Positions 17,178 to 27,011 of a DNA stretch of 64,000 bases are shown piece after piece. The notes beneath the pieces were generated by a model. That model ran no database searches. It was given only the letters and a program-made list of their open reading frames with translations, and was not told the DNA's origin. The stretch's first letter is position 1. The number at the start of each line of letters is the position of its first letter. The translations under genes were made by a program, and so were the position numbers. This stretch comes from Hyphomicrobiales bacterium (GTDB lineage Bacteria > Pseudomonadota > Alphaproteobacteria > Rhizobiales > Rhizobiaceae): NCBI GenBank assembly GCA_900466945.1, contig UBNV01000003.1:186001-250000 (forward strand), in the 5' to 3' direction.

Positions 17178-18803
17178 TCAGTCCCGGCAGGTAGCAAAGA
17201 TGTCCAAAGCCGGATCGTAGACCTTTGTCTTCACCTGCATCAGGCCGAGAACACTGTGAAAGAGATTGTCGTGGGAATGCGGTGCATCGGCCTCGGCGGA
17301 GAGGCATGGCGTGTCGATCTTCGTCGACTGTCGCAGCCCCGGTGACGTCCACAGCACGAAGGGAACATGGGTCTGCTGCGACGGCGCGAACATGTAGGGC
17401 GCGCCATGCAGGTAGAGGCCGTTTTCGCCGAGCGATTCCCCGTGGTCCGACATGTAGATCATCGCCGTATCGAGGCGGTCGCCGCGCGCATCGAGCTTGT
17501 CGATCACCTGCGACAGGATGTGGTCGGTGTAGAGCAGGGCATTGTCATAGGCATTGGTGATCGTCTCGGGTGTACATGTATCGAAGTCCACCGAGCGGCA
17601 GTCCGGCATGAATTTTCTGAATTCCTCGGGATAGCGCAGATAGTAGGCCGGTCCGTGATTGCCGAGCTGGTGAAGAATGAGCACGGCGTCCCCGTCGACC
17701 GTGTCCAGCCAGGCGTCGAGTCCATCGACGAGGATCTGGTCTAGGCACTCTCCGTCGGCGCAGAAGCGGGCATCATTGGACTTGAAGAATTCCGTCCTCC
17801 CGATCCGGTCGGCCACATGTTTGTCGCCGGTATTGTTGTCCCACCAGGCGGTCTTGACCCCACCATGCTCGAGCACGTCCAAGAGGTTCTCGCTCGCCAG
17901 TGCCTTGGCATGGGAATAGTCCTCGCGGCCATAGACGGAGAACATGCAGGGCACCGAGACGGCCGTCGCGGTTCCGCAGCTCGACGTATTGTTGAAATAC
18001 ACGATGTCGCGCCTAGAAAGCTCCGGATTGGTCGCCCGTGCATAGCCACCGAGCTGGAAATTCTGAGCCCGCGCCGTCTCGCCGACGACCACGACCGTGA
18101 CGCGGGGCTTGCGCTGCCCGACCGGCAGATCTGCCACCACTTTCGCATCGGTACCAAGCGGCTGGACGACGATGTTCTGCTCCTTGCTCTGGCCGATGAA
18201 AAAACCTGCGGCGCTCGCCATGGGGAAGACGGGGTTCAGCGTCCTGAACCACTCGCGGTGCTGGCGGATGCTGAAAATGAAAGTTCCGCTGTTCGAAAGC
18301 CCGGCAAGCCCGAACACGGCAAGACAGGGCAGGATGATCATCAGATTGACGACCACCTTCTTAAGAATCGGGCGATGCACGACATCCACCACGGCGATGA
18401 AAAGCGAGGGCAGGATCGCAAAGAGGATCATGTGCAAGATGAAGGCGGACGTGACCAGATGGCCGGCTTCGGCCTGGTTTGTCTCCATGGCATTGCGGAT
18501 CATCTCGCCATCGATGATCACCCCGAACCGGTCCATGAACCAGGCCGCTGAAACACTGGCGAGGACGAGCAAGATCAGCACCGGCTTCAGGACATATTTG
18601 GCCGAGAAGGTCACGATCAGCGCGACAAAGGCGGCCAATAGCCCTGTTCCGAGCGCGAGGAGCGCCGGTATGTCACCTTTGAGCAAGGCGGACGACTTAT
18701 CCCAAAAGGTGCCGTTCATGAAAAAGAGAAGATAGACCGCAGTGAGGATGCTCAGCCATTCGCTGCGCATCCGTGGCCTGAAGCTCGAGAGCGTCTTGAA
18801 CAA
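17178..18803 (-). CDS. eptA: Phosphoethanolamine transferase (EptA-like)
   Basis: A 541-residue inner-membrane enzyme: five N-terminal transmembrane helices (to ~residue 175), then a periplasmic sulfatase-fold domain. Metal and catalytic residues are visible: Glu242 in VVVVGETARAQNF, a nucleophile Thr in SSCGTATAVSVPCMF (Thr278 or Thr280), and the SDHGESLGE metal site. Cysteines near the active site suggest disulfides as in EptA/MCR. It transfers phosphoethanolamine to lipid A phosphates, lowering negative charge and cationic peptide binding. The start is TTG at 18803 after AAAGGAAG; an ATG 11 codons in is possible. It forms an operon with dgkA. Confidence 0.92.
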   Translation of the reverse strand: MFKTLSSFRPRMRSEWLSILTAVYLLFFMNGTFWDKSSALLKGDIPALLALGTGLLAAFVALIVTFSAKYVLKPVLILLVLASVSAAWFMDRFGVIIDGEMIRNAMETNQAEAGHLVTSAFILHMILFAILPSLFIAVVDVVHRPILKKVVVNLMIILPCLAVFGLAGLSNSGTFIFSIRQHREWFRTLNPVFPMASAAGFFIGQSKEQNIVVQPLGTDAKVVADLPVGQRKPRVTVVVVGETARAQNFQLGGYARATNPELSRRDIVYFNNTSSCGTATAVSVPCMFSVYGREDYSHAKALASENLLDVLEHGGVKTAWWDNNTGDKHVADRIGRTEFFKSNDARFCADGECLDQILVDGLDAWLDTVDGDAVLILHQLGNHGPAYYLRYPEEFRKFMPDCRSVDFDTCTPETITNAYDNALLYTDHILSQVIDKLDARGDRLDTAMIYMSDHGESLGENGLYLHGAPYMFAPSQQTHVPFVLWTSPGLRQSTKIDTPCLSAEADAPHSHDNLFHSVLGLMQVKTKVYDPALDIFATCRD

Positions 18804-19060
18804 GCCCGCTTCCTTTCGTGCATGGATAAAGAGATCCGATGCACTGACGCCGAAAGCTGACAGAGACCTGAACGAAGATGCCGAATCCTGGCCGGGCGAT
18901 GCCCGAAGCTTCGGGCGCTTCGACTGCCCTTGCCCATGATCGGCGGTACCTCCCCCGGGGGTCTCCTTATCTTTTCTTTATCTCCCCCACGCGTCTTCCC
19001 AATCGAAGCCTGACCCGAAGCGCCCTTAATCCTGTCTGTGCATCAACAGGAGACCCGGAC
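18804..19060. promoter_or_regulatory. Divergent intergenic region eptA / kdp with 16-bp palindrome
   Basis: This 257-bp region must hold both the eptA and kdp promoters. It includes a perfect 16-bp palindrome GCCCGAAGCTTCGGGC at 18901-18916 and a second palindrome CCCCCGGGGG at 18952-18961 followed by a pyrimidine-rich tract. No KdpE site could be assigned by eye. Confidence 0.4.
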
Positions 19061-19144
19061 ATGTCCGACCTCATCTTTATCGCGCTCGGCTCTGGCACGC
19101 TTCTCGTGCTGGCATTCTATGCCCGCGCGCTCGACCGGCTTTGA
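19061..19144 (+). CDS. 27-residue single-helix membrane peptide upstream of kdpF
   Basis: A tiny open frame with a good ribosome site (AGGAG 9 bp before the ATG) encodes one hydrophobic helix ending in YARALDRL. It ends 11 bp before kdpF and is in the same direction. It is not KdpF itself, which is the next gene with the usual LLRPERF ending. The size, placement and ending suggest a second small subunit or accessory peptide of the Kdp pump. It is too short for most gene finders. Function is inferred only from position. Confidence 0.6.
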   Translation: MSDLIFIALGSGTLLVLAFYARALDRL

Positions 19145-19155
19145 GGGAAACGCAA

Positions 19156-19242
19156 ATGCTTGAACCCCTCTTCGGCCTCGTCGTCGCCATCGCCCTTGGC
19201 GTCTATCTCGTCGTGACGCTTTTGCGTCCCGAACGTTTCTGA
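19156..19242 (+). CDS. kdpF: Kdp potassium pump small subunit KdpF
   Basis: A 28-residue single-span peptide with the KdpF ending LLRPERF. KdpF binds and stabilises the KdpABC complex in the inner membrane. The stop lies 14 bp upstream of kdpA, whose ribosome site (GGGAGC) follows immediately. Confidence 0.88.
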   Translation: MLEPLFGLVVAIALGVYLVVTLLRPERF

Positions 19243-19256
19243 TCGGGAGCAGATCC

Positions 19257-20966
19257 ATGACCCTTGTCGGATGGCTGCAGATCAGCCTCCTCTTCCTCGC
19301 CGTCCTCCTCGTCATCAAACCACTCGGGCTCTACATGGCGCGGGTGTTTTCCGGCGAGCGGACCTTTTTGTCTCCCGTACTCGGCCGCCTGGAACGCGAC
19401 CTCTACCGTGTCGGCGGCATCAACCCCGAAAAGGAGCAGAGCTGGCTCGGCTATACGCTTGCCATGCTCGCCTTTTCGCTCGCCGGCTTTCTTGCTCTTT
19501 ACGCCATGCTGCGGCTGCAGGCCTATCTGCCGCTGAACCCTCAAGGGTTTCCGGGCGTACCCTCGGATCTCGCCTTCAATACTGCTATCTCCTTCGTCAC
19601 CAACACCAACTGGCAGAACTATGCCGGTGAGACGACGATGAGCCACTTCTCCCAGATGGCTGGCCTCACCGTGCAGAACTTCCTCTCGGCCGCGACCGGC
19701 ATGTCCCTTGCCGTTGCCATTACCCGCGCGCTGGCCCGATCCAAAGTCGCAACGCTCGGCAACTTCTGGGTCGATATGACGAGAGCCACCCTCTACGTCC
19801 TGTTGCCGCTTGCCATCGTCGTCGCACTTGCGTTCGTCGCCATGGGCCTGCCCCAGACGCTCGATGGTTCTGTGACGGCAACCACGATGGAAGGTGCCAA
19901 CCAGGTGATCTCGCTGGGCCCCGTCGCCTCCCAGGAAGCGATCAAGCAGCTCGGTACCAATGGCGGTGGCTTCTTCAACGTCAATGCCGCGCATCCTTTT
20001 GAGAACCCGACCGCCTGGTCGAACTATCTCAACATCTTCGCCATGCTGTCGATCTCGGCCGCCCTGGTCTACACCTTCGGCCAGATGGTCGGAAACCGCA
20101 GGCAGGGCTGGGCGCTGATCTCGGCCATGGCATTCCTGCTCATCACAGGCGTTGTCGTCACCTACTGGGCCGAAGCCCAGGGCAACACCATCCTGACAGC
20201 GATCGGCGTGGATCCCACGCTCGGCAATATGGAAGGCAAGGAAGTCCGCTTCGGCCAGGCCATGACCGCTCTTTACGCGGCTGTCACAACAGGTCTCTCG
20301 GATGGCGGCGTCAACGGCATGCACGGCTCGTTCACGGGCCTGGGCGGTCTGGTACCGATGTTCCTGATCCAGCTCGGCGAAGTGCTGCCCGGCGGCGTAG
20401 GCTCCGGTCTCTACGGCATGCTGGTCTTCGCGCTGCTCTCCGTCTTCGTCGCCGGCCTGATGGTCGGGCGCACGCCGGAATTCCTCGGCAAGAAGATCGA
20501 AGGCCGCGAGATGAAGTTTGCCATGCTGGCCGTTCTCATCCTGCCGCTGATCATCCTCGGCTTTACCGCCGTCTCCGCCATGCTGCCGTTTGCGGTCGCC
20601 AGCATCGGCACCGCGGGCCCGCACGGCCTGTCGGAAATCCTCTATGCCTACACATCGGCGGCCGGCAACAACGGCTCGGCCTTCGGCGGGCTCACCGGCA
20701 ACACGCCCTGGTACAACACCACGCTCGGCATCGCGATGCTGCTCGGCCGCTTCGCCTATGTCGTGCCGGTCATGGCGATTGCCGGTTCGCTCGCCGCCAA
20801 GGTGAAGTCGCCCGCCTCGGCCGGCACCTTCCCGACCGACGGGCCGTTCTTTGTCGGCCTGCTGATCGGCATCATCCTCATCCTCGGCGGCCTGCAATTC
20901 TTCCCCGCACTGGCGCTCGGCCCCATCGTCGAACACTTCGCCATGCTTGCCGGCCAGACCTTCTGA
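19257..20966 (+). CDS. kdpA: Potassium-transporting ATPase subunit A
   Basis: The potassium channel-like subunit of the Kdp P-type pump, 569 residues with ten transmembrane helices, related to Trk/Ktr/Hkt transporters. The four pore loops are recognisable, for example [18 protein letters not shown] near residue 110 and [19 protein letters not shown] near residue 235. The KdpA-type loop [13 protein letters not shown] is near residue 470. The gene is first of the main kdpABCDE run, with 10 bp to kdpB. Confidence 0.98.
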   Translation: MTLVGWLQISLLFLAVLLVIKPLGLYMARVFSGERTFLSPVLGRLERDLYRVGGINPEKEQSWLGYTLAMLAFSLAGFLALYAMLRLQAYLPLNPQGFPGVPSDLAFNTAISFVTNTNWQNYAGETTMSHFSQMAGLTVQNFLSAATGMSLAVAITRALARSKVATLGNFWVDMTRATLYVLLPLAIVVALAFVAMGLPQTLDGSVTATTMEGANQVISLGPVASQEAIKQLGTNGGGFFNVNAAHPFENPTAWSNYLNIFAMLSISAALVYTFGQMVGNRRQGWALISAMAFLLITGVVVTYWAEAQGNTILTAIGVDPTLGNMEGKEVRFGQAMTALYAAVTTGLSDGGVNGMHGSFTGLGGLVPMFLIQLGEVLPGGVGSGLYGMLVFALLSVFVAGLMVGRTPEFLGKKIEGREMKFAMLAVLILPLIILGFTAVSAMLPFAVASIGTAGPHGLSEILYAYTSAAGNNGSAFGGLTGNTPWYNTTLGIAMLLGRFAYVVPVMAIAGSLAAKVKSPASAGTFPTDGPFFVGLLIGIILILGGLQFFPALALGPIVEHFAMLAGQTF

Positions 20967-20976
20967 AGGAAAACCC

Positions 20977-23013
20977 ATGTCCAAGGACCATAAGGCTCCC
21001 AGTCTTCTCGATCCGGCGATTCTGCTTCCGGCAATCCGCGATGCATTCGTCAAGCTCGACCCCAGACAACTCCTGCGCAATCCGGTGATCTTCGTCACCG
21101 AAATGGTGGCCGTCGTGGTGACGGTGCTGTTCCTGCGCGACCTCGCCCAAAATCCCGGCGAGGCCGGTTTCTCCGGCCAGATCGCCGCCTGGCTCTGGTT
21201 CACCGTGCTCTTCGCCACCTTCGCTGAAGCCGTGGCCGAGGGCCGTGGCCGCGCCCAGGCCGACAGCCTGAAGAAGACCAAGTCCGAGCTCGTCGCCCGC
21301 AGGCTAAACGCTACCGGCAAGACCGAATCGATCCCGGCCAGCAGCCTCAAGATCGGCGATATCGTGCTGGTCGCAGCCGGCGAGTTGATCCCCGGCGATG
21401 GCGAAGTGATAGAGGGTGTCGCCTCGGTCAACGAAAGCGCCATCACCGGTGAATCCGCCCCTGTCATCCGCGAATCCGGCGGAGACCGTTCGGCGGTCAC
21501 TGGCGGCACGCAGGTTCTCTCCGACGAGATCAAGATCAAGATCACCGTCCAACCGGGCTCCTCCTTTGTCGACCGCATGATTGCGCTGATCGAAGGCGCC
21601 CAGCGTCAGAAGACTCCGAACGAGATCGCGTTGTCGATCCTGCTTTCCGGCCTGACGCTGATCTTCCTGTTCGTCTGTGTCGCGATCTGGGGCCTAGCCG
21701 GCTATTCCGGCACAGTGCTCTCGGTCACGGTCCTGGCAGCCCTGCTCGTCACGCTGATCCCGACCACGATCGGTGGCCTGCTCTCCGCCATTGGCATCGC
21801 TGGCATGGACCGCCTCGTACGCTTCAACGTGATCGCCACCTCCGGCCGCGCTGTCGAGGCAGCTGGTGACGTCGATACGCTGCTTCTCGACAAAACGGGC
21901 ACGATCACCTTCGGCAACCGCATGGCGAGCGACTTCCTGGCCGCCCCCGGTGTCACGGCGAGCGAACTCGCTGAAGCTGCCCTCATCGCCTCGCTGTCCG
22001 ACGAAACGCCGGAAGGGCGCTCTGTCGTCGCACTGGCAACCGCTGAGTTCGGCGTAGCCATGCCGAAAGCCGAGTTCGATGCCGTCATCGGTTTCACTGC
22101 CGAAACCCGCCTTTCGGGTGTCGACATCGGCTCGCGCCGCCTGCGCAAGGGTGCCGTCGATGCTGTGCTGAAGTTCGCTTGTATCACCGAACAGGATGCG
22201 CCGGCTGAATTCCGCCGCGCGGTCGACCAGGTCGCTCGCACCGGTGGCACGCCGCTCGGCGTTGCCGATGGTGACCGCCTGCTCGGCGTCATCCACCTCA
22301 AGGACGTCGTCAAGCCCGGCATCAAGGAACGCTTTGCGGCCCTGCGCGCCATGGGCATTCGTACGGTCATGGTCACCGGCGACAACCCGGTCACGGCAGC
22401 CGCCATCGCTTCCGAAGCCGGCGTCGACGACTTCCTCGCCCAGGCGACCCCGGAAGACAAGCTCGCCTATATCCGTCGCGAGCAGCAGGGCGGCCGCCTG
22501 ATTGCCATGTGCGGCGACGGCACCAATGATGCCCCAGCGCTTGCCCAGGCCGATGTCGGTGTCGCCATGCAGACCGGCACCCAGGCCGCCCGCGAGGCAG
22601 CCAATATGGTGGACCTCGATTCCAGCCCAACCAAGCTCATCGAGATCGTCGAGATCGGCAAGCAGCTCCTGATGACGCGTGGATCCTTGACGACGTTTTC
22701 GATCGCCAACGACGTGGCCAAATACTTCGCCATCATCCCGGCGCTGTTCGTCGCCACCTATCCGGCGCTTGAAGCCCTCAACATCATGGGGCTGACGTCA
22801 CCGCAGTCGGCCATCCTGTCTGCCGTCATCTTCAACGCACTGATCATCGTGGCGCTGATCCCTCTTGCTCTGAAGGGCGTGGCCTACCGTCCGTCAGGTG
22901 CCGCAGCGCTGCTTCGTCGCAACCTTTTGGTCTACGGCCTCGGCGGCCTCGTCCTTCCCTTCGCCGGCATCAAGGTCATCGACCTTGCCGTCAGCGCTCT
23001 TTATCTGGTGTAA
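20977..23013 (+). CDS. kdpB: Potassium-transporting ATPase subunit B
   Basis: The catalytic P-type ATPase subunit, 678 residues. The phosphorylated aspartate lies in [10 protein letters not shown] (around residue 308), the actuator loop in ITGESAPV, and the hinge in [18 protein letters not shown]. It hydrolyses ATP to drive high-affinity K+ import through KdpA. The ATG at 20977 has a GAAGGAAA ribosome site; an in-frame extension to 20947 overlaps kdpA and is not needed. Confidence 0.98.
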   Translation: MSKDHKAPSLLDPAILLPAIRDAFVKLDPRQLLRNPVIFVTEMVAVVVTVLFLRDLAQNPGEAGFSGQIAAWLWFTVLFATFAEAVAEGRGRAQADSLKKTKSELVARRLNATGKTESIPASSLKIGDIVLVAAGELIPGDGEVIEGVASVNESAITGESAPVIRESGGDRSAVTGGTQVLSDEIKIKITVQPGSSFVDRMIALIEGAQRQKTPNEIALSILLSGLTLIFLFVCVAIWGLAGYSGTVLSVTVLAALLVTLIPTTIGGLLSAIGIAGMDRLVRFNVIATSGRAVEAAGDVDTLLLDKTGTITFGNRMASDFLAAPGVTASELAEAALIASLSDETPEGRSVVALATAEFGVAMPKAEFDAVIGFTAETRLSGVDIGSRRLRKGAVDAVLKFACITEQDAPAEFRRAVDQVARTGGTPLGVADGDRLLGVIHLKDVVKPGIKERFAALRAMGIRTVMVTGDNPVTAAAIASEAGVDDFLAQATPEDKLAYIRREQQGGRLIAMCGDGTNDAPALAQADVGVAMQTGTQAAREAANMVDLDSSPTKLIEIVEIGKQLLMTRGSLTTFSIANDVAKYFAIIPALFVATYPALEALNIMGLTSPQSAILSAVIFNALIIVALIPLALKGVAYRPSGAAALLRRNLLVYGLGGLVLPFAGIKVIDLAVSALYLV

Positions 23014-23015
23014 AC

Positions 23016-23585
23016 ATGCTCAACCATATCAGACCCGCACTTACCCTCGTTGTCGCCATGACCGCGCTCACCGGTCTTGCCTATCCGCTGGCGATCAACG
23101 GCATCGCCCAGGCCGTCATGCCTGATAAAGCCAATGGCAGCCTCATCGAACGCGACGGCAAGGTCATCGGCTCGGCCCTGATCGGTCAGACCTTCACCTT
23201 GGATCGATACTTCTGGCCACGCCCCTCGGCGACGGGACCAGACCCCTACAATGCGGCAGCCTCGTCCGGCTCCAACCTCGGCACGACCTCGGTCAAGCTG
23301 AAGGAGCGCGTGGCGGCCGATGTCGCACGGCTGACCGCAACCGGCATCGTACAACCGGTGCCGGGCGACGCCGTCACCACCTCCGGCTCCGGTCTTGACC
23401 CGCATGTCTCGCCAGCCTTCGCGGAAGCCCAGGTGGCGCGCGTCGCCACGGCAAGGAGCCTGGAACCGGCTGCCGTCGCAGCACTTGTAGCGCAACACAC
23501 CGAAAATCCCGACTTCGGCATTATCGGCGAAGCAAGGGTCAATGTGCTAGAGCTCAACCTGGCCCTCGATGCCATGAACAGATGA
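23016..23585 (+). CDS. kdpC: Potassium-transporting ATPase subunit C
   Basis: A 189-residue subunit with one N-terminal transmembrane helix and a periplasmic domain. Family segments are [32 protein letters not shown] and [15 protein letters not shown]. It stabilises the KdpAB complex. It begins 2 bp after the kdpB stop and precedes kdpD by 7 bp, so sensor and pump are co-transcribed. Confidence 0.97.
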   Translation: MLNHIRPALTLVVAMTALTGLAYPLAINGIAQAVMPDKANGSLIERDGKVIGSALIGQTFTLDRYFWPRPSATGPDPYNAAASSGSNLGTTSVKLKERVAADVARLTATGIVQPVPGDAVTTSGSGLDPHVSPAFAEAQVARVATARSLEPAAVAALVAQHTENPDFGIIGEARVNVLELNLALDAMNR

Positions 23586-23592
23586 GACCTAG

Positions 23593-26280
23593 ATGGCGGA
23601 TGACGACCGCAGGGACGACCGGCGTCCCGATCCCGATGCATTGCTTGCCCTGGCGGATAAGGACCGCCGGGGCAAGCTGACCGTTTTTCTGGGGGCTGCT
23701 CCCGGCGTCGGCAAGACCTATGCGATGCTGTCGCGGGCCAAACGCCTGAAGGCCGACGGCGCTGATCTGGTCGTCGGGCTTGTCGAGACGCACGGTCGTG
23801 GGGAGACCGCGGCACTGCTCGAGGGTCTCGAAATCCTGCCCCGGCGCCGGGTGGCACACCGCGGCCGCATGTTGGAGGAGTTCGACCTCGATGCCGCGCT
23901 CGAGCGCCGCCCGCGCATCTTCATCGTCGACGAGCTTGCCCATTCCAACCCCGAAGACAGCCGCCATCCGAAGCGCCATCAGGACATCGAGGAGTTGATA
24001 GCAGCCGGCATCGATGTCTGGACGGCGCTCAACATCCAGCATCTCGAAAGCCTGGCCGATCTCGTCGCGCAGATCACCGGGGTGACCGTGCGCGAACGCG
24101 TGCCCGACATCGTGCTGAAACGGGCCGACGAGGTCTTGCTTGTCGACCTCGCCCCTTCCGAACTCATCGAGCGGCTGAAGGATGGCAAGGTCTACCTACC
24201 CGAAAGCGCCAACCGCGCCGTCGACCGCTTCTTCCGCCTCGGCAATCTGACGGCGCTGCGCGAACTGGCGCTCCGCCGCACCGCCGACCGCGTCGACGAC
24301 CAGATGGTCGACTACCTGAAGCAGAATGCCATCGACGGCCCCTGGGCCACCGGCGAGCGGCTGCTCGTATGCGTCGGCTCCGATCCGCTGTCGGAAAAGG
24401 TCGTGCGCGTGGCGAGCCGGCTTGCGTCCGGTCTCAACGCGCCGTGGCTGGTCGTTTCGATCGAGCGGGCGGATCGGGAAGTCGAAACGCCGGAACGCCT
24501 GCAGAGGATAGAGGCCTTGTTTCGGCTCGCCGAACAGCTCGGCGCCGAAACACGCCGCGTCATCGGCAATGATTTCGTCGAGGAAATCCTGAAACTCGCA
24601 CGCCGCGAGCATGCGACACAGATCGTCATCGGTACCCGCAAGCGCAGCCGCTGGCAGAAGCTGGTCACCCGTTCTCTGCCGGATGCTCTGGCGCGCCGGG
24701 CATCCGGTCTGGGCGTTTACATCGTCACACCGGAAGGGACGGCTTCCGAGCGCATACGCCCATCGCTACGCCTGCCCAAGGCCACTGCTCTCAGACAATC
24801 GGCCATGTGGGCCCTCGGCTTCGTCGCCTTGACGACAGCCTTGGGAAAAGGGATCGATCTTTTCGTTGAGCTGCCGAACATATCGCTGCTCTTTCTGCTC
24901 GCCGTCCTGGGAGCCTCCGTCATCGGCGGCTATGCGGCGGCATTCCTGGCAGCACTCCTGTCGGCGCTTGCCTACAACTTCTTCTTCATCGACCCTCGGC
25001 ACACTTTCACGATCGCTGCCCCGCACGAGGTCTTTGCACTTTTCGTCTTTCTGACCGTGGCCATCATCGCAGGCGGTCTCGCTTCGCGCATCCGCGAGCA
25101 GGGGGAGGTGGCTCGGGTCCGCGCGACGGCGCTGCAATCGCTTTATGATTTTTCCCGCAAGCTCGCGAGCACGGCCAAGGGCGAGGATGCGATCTGGCTC
25201 GCCGTTTCGCAACTGCAGGCGAGCCTGAGGCGCAAGGTCGTGCTGCTTGTCCCGCGCAAGGGCGATCTCGGCGTGGCTGCCGCCTGGCCACCGGATACGG
25301 AGCTCGACGTGACCGACATGACGGCGGCCCGCTGGACGCAGGACAAGCGCGAGCCCGCCGGCCATGGCACGGGCACGCTGCCGAACAGCCGCTTCGAGTT
25401 CCGGCCGCTGCTCGGTCCGCATGGCATTGTCGGCGTCTGCGGCATCGAACACACGGGTGACCGGCTCGACCTCAATGCCGAGCGCACGCTGACCGCCATC
25501 CTCGACCAGACGGCGATCGCGCTAGACAGGGCGCGTCTCGCCGACGAAACCGTCGAACAGGCGGCAAGGCTGGAGGGCGAACGCTACCGAGAAGCGTTGC
25601 TCTCCTCCATTTCCCATGATCTTCGCACGCCACTCGCAACGATCACCGGCGCCGTAACCGGCTTGCGCCAACTCGGCGAGCGGATGACGCCTGAGAACCG
25701 CGACGATCTTCTCCAGTCGATCGAGGAGGAAAGCGGTCGCATGAGCCGCTTCGTTGCCAACCTGCTCGACATGACCCGGATCGAGGCCGGCACGCTTAAG
25801 CCTAAGCAGGATTGGGTGGATGTCGCCGACGTCGTACAGTCAGCCGTCGAGCGCACCCGCAAGCACGCGCCTGGGCGGATCGTCGAAACCGGCATCGCCG
25901 CCGACCTGCCGCTGGTTCGTGGCGACAGCGTGCTGATCGGCCAGGTCCTGTTCAATCTCTTGGACAATGCGGTGAAGTATGGCGGCGACGAACCGATCAA
26001 CGTCTATGCTCGGCGCGACGGCAAAGATGTGCTGGTCTCGGTCACCGATCACGGCAAGGGCATTCCACCAGAGGATCTGGACCGGATCTTCGAAAAATTC
26101 TATCGCAGGGGTAAGCCGGATGGACGGGCACCCGGAACGGGGCTCGGGCTTTCCATCGCCCGCGGCTTCGTCGAGGCCATGGGCGGGCGGATCCATGCGG
26201 AAAGTCCGGCACTGAAGAAGCGAGGCACGCGCATCGTCATGCGGTTTCCGGCAAGTGAAGCGAGGGGCGACGTCACATGA
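23593..26280 (+). CDS. kdpD: Sensor histidine kinase KdpD
   Basis: An 895-residue sensor of K+ limitation. Order: N-terminal KdpD domain with Walker A GAAPGVGKTYA (~residues 32-42), a universal-stress-like domain (~250-375), four clustered transmembrane helices (DUF4118, ~400-500), a GAF-like region, HisKA with His675 in SSISHDLRTPLA, and a HATPase domain (NLLDNAVKYGG, GTGLGLSIARG). It phosphorylates KdpE. The full length matches the family and the stop overlaps kdpE by 4 bases. Confidence 0.97.
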   Translation: MADDDRRDDRRPDPDALLALADKDRRGKLTVFLGAAPGVGKTYAMLSRAKRLKADGADLVVGLVETHGRGETAALLEGLEILPRRRVAHRGRMLEEFDLDAALERRPRIFIVDELAHSNPEDSRHPKRHQDIEELIAAGIDVWTALNIQHLESLADLVAQITGVTVRERVPDIVLKRADEVLLVDLAPSELIERLKDGKVYLPESANRAVDRFFRLGNLTALRELALRRTADRVDDQMVDYLKQNAIDGPWATGERLLVCVGSDPLSEKVVRVASRLASGLNAPWLVVSIERADREVETPERLQRIEALFRLAEQLGAETRRVIGNDFVEEILKLARREHATQIVIGTRKRSRWQKLVTRSLPDALARRASGLGVYIVTPEGTASERIRPSLRLPKATALRQSAMWALGFVALTTALGKGIDLFVELPNISLLFLLAVLGASVIGGYAAAFLAALLSALAYNFFFIDPRHTFTIAAPHEVFALFVFLTVAIIAGGLASRIREQGEVARVRATALQSLYDFSRKLASTAKGEDAIWLAVSQLQASLRRKVVLLVPRKGDLGVAAAWPPDTELDVTDMTAARWTQDKREPAGHGTGTLPNSRFEFRPLLGPHGIVGVCGIEHTGDRLDLNAERTLTAILDQTAIALDRARLADETVEQAARLEGERYREALLSSISHDLRTPLATITGAVTGLRQLGERMTPENRDDLLQSIEEESGRMSRFVANLLDMTRIEAGTLKPKQDWVDVADVVQSAVERTRKHAPGRIVETGIAADLPLVRGDSVLIGQVLFNLLDNAVKYGGDEPINVYARRDGKDVLVSVTDHGKGIPPEDLDRIFEKFYRRGKPDGRAPGTGLGLSIARGFVEAMGGRIHAESPALKKRGTRIVMRFPASEARGDVT

Positions 26281-26966
26281 ATCAGTCCCGCATCCTGGTG
26301 GTGGATGATGAGCCGCAGATTCAACGTTTTCTGAAACCTTCGCTTACGGCCGCAGGCTATGAAGTCGTCGAAGCCGGAACAGGCGCTGAGGCGCTGAAAG
26401 CCGTGGCCACCCAGGCGCCGGATCTCGTCATCCTCGATCTCGGCCTGCCGGATATGGATGGCAAAGAGGTCATCGCAAGCCTTCGAGGCTGGTCGGACAT
26501 CCCGATCGTCATCCTCTCGGCCCGCGACCGCGAAAGCGAGAAGATCGCGGCCCTCGACCTCGGCGCCGACGACTATGTCGAAAAACCTTTCGGTATCGGC
26601 GAACTCACCGCCCGCATCAGAACCGCCTTGCGCCATCGGGGCCGGCGCGATGCGATCCCGACCGTCATGGAGATCGACGGCCTGACGATCGACCCGGTCA
26701 AGCGCCTCGTCTCGCGCGCCGCTGAGACCGTGCATCTTACGCCCAAGGAATACGACCTGCTCCTGCTGCTTGCCCGCCATGCCGGTCGGGTCGTCACCCA
26801 CCGCACGCTTCTGACATCCGTCTGGGGACCCGCCCACGGCGACGACCTGCATTATCTGCGCGTCTTCATCGGCCAACTGCGCCAGAAGATCGAGCGCGAC
26901 CCGACGGAGCCGCGCATCGTGCGCACGGAACCGGGTGTCGGCTATCGGATGACCGAGCATGAGTGA
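26277..26966 (+). CDS. kdpE: Response regulator KdpE
   Basis: A 229-residue OmpR-type regulator that activates the kdp promoter when phosphorylated by KdpD. The receiver has the acidic pair DDE near residue 10, phospho-acceptor Asp54 (LVILDLGLPDMDG) and the KPF loop. The C-terminal winged helix ends with TEPGVGYRM. It is translationally coupled to kdpD. Confidence 0.97.
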   Translation: MNQSRILVVDDEPQIQRFLKPSLTAAGYEVVEAGTGAEALKAVATQAPDLVILDLGLPDMDGKEVIASLRGWSDIPIVILSARDRESEKIAALDLGADDYVEKPFGIGELTARIRTALRHRGRRDAIPTVMEIDGLTIDPVKRLVSRAAETVHLTPKEYDLLLLLARHAGRVVTHRTLLTSVWGPAHGDDLHYLRVFIGQLRQKIERDPTEPRIVRTEPGVGYRMTEHE

Positions 26967-27004
26967 GGGCGGCGGCGCTGCGTGGGGAAACGGGTTCGCC
27001 GCCC
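26967..27004. terminator. Hairpin between convergent kdpE and LysR genes
   Basis: GGGCGGCG (26967-26974) can pair with CGCCGCCC (26997-27004) around a 22-nt loop, filling the 45-bp gap between two convergent genes. There is no T-run, so its strength as a terminator is uncertain. Confidence 0.4.
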
Positions 27005-27011
27005 CATCCCA

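Noticed and set aside
19203..21578. A 791-codon open frame on the minus strand across kdpA/kdpB
   Set aside because: It is a GC-rich shadow of the plus-strand kdp genes, with low-complexity acidic/basic composition and no recognisable domain.
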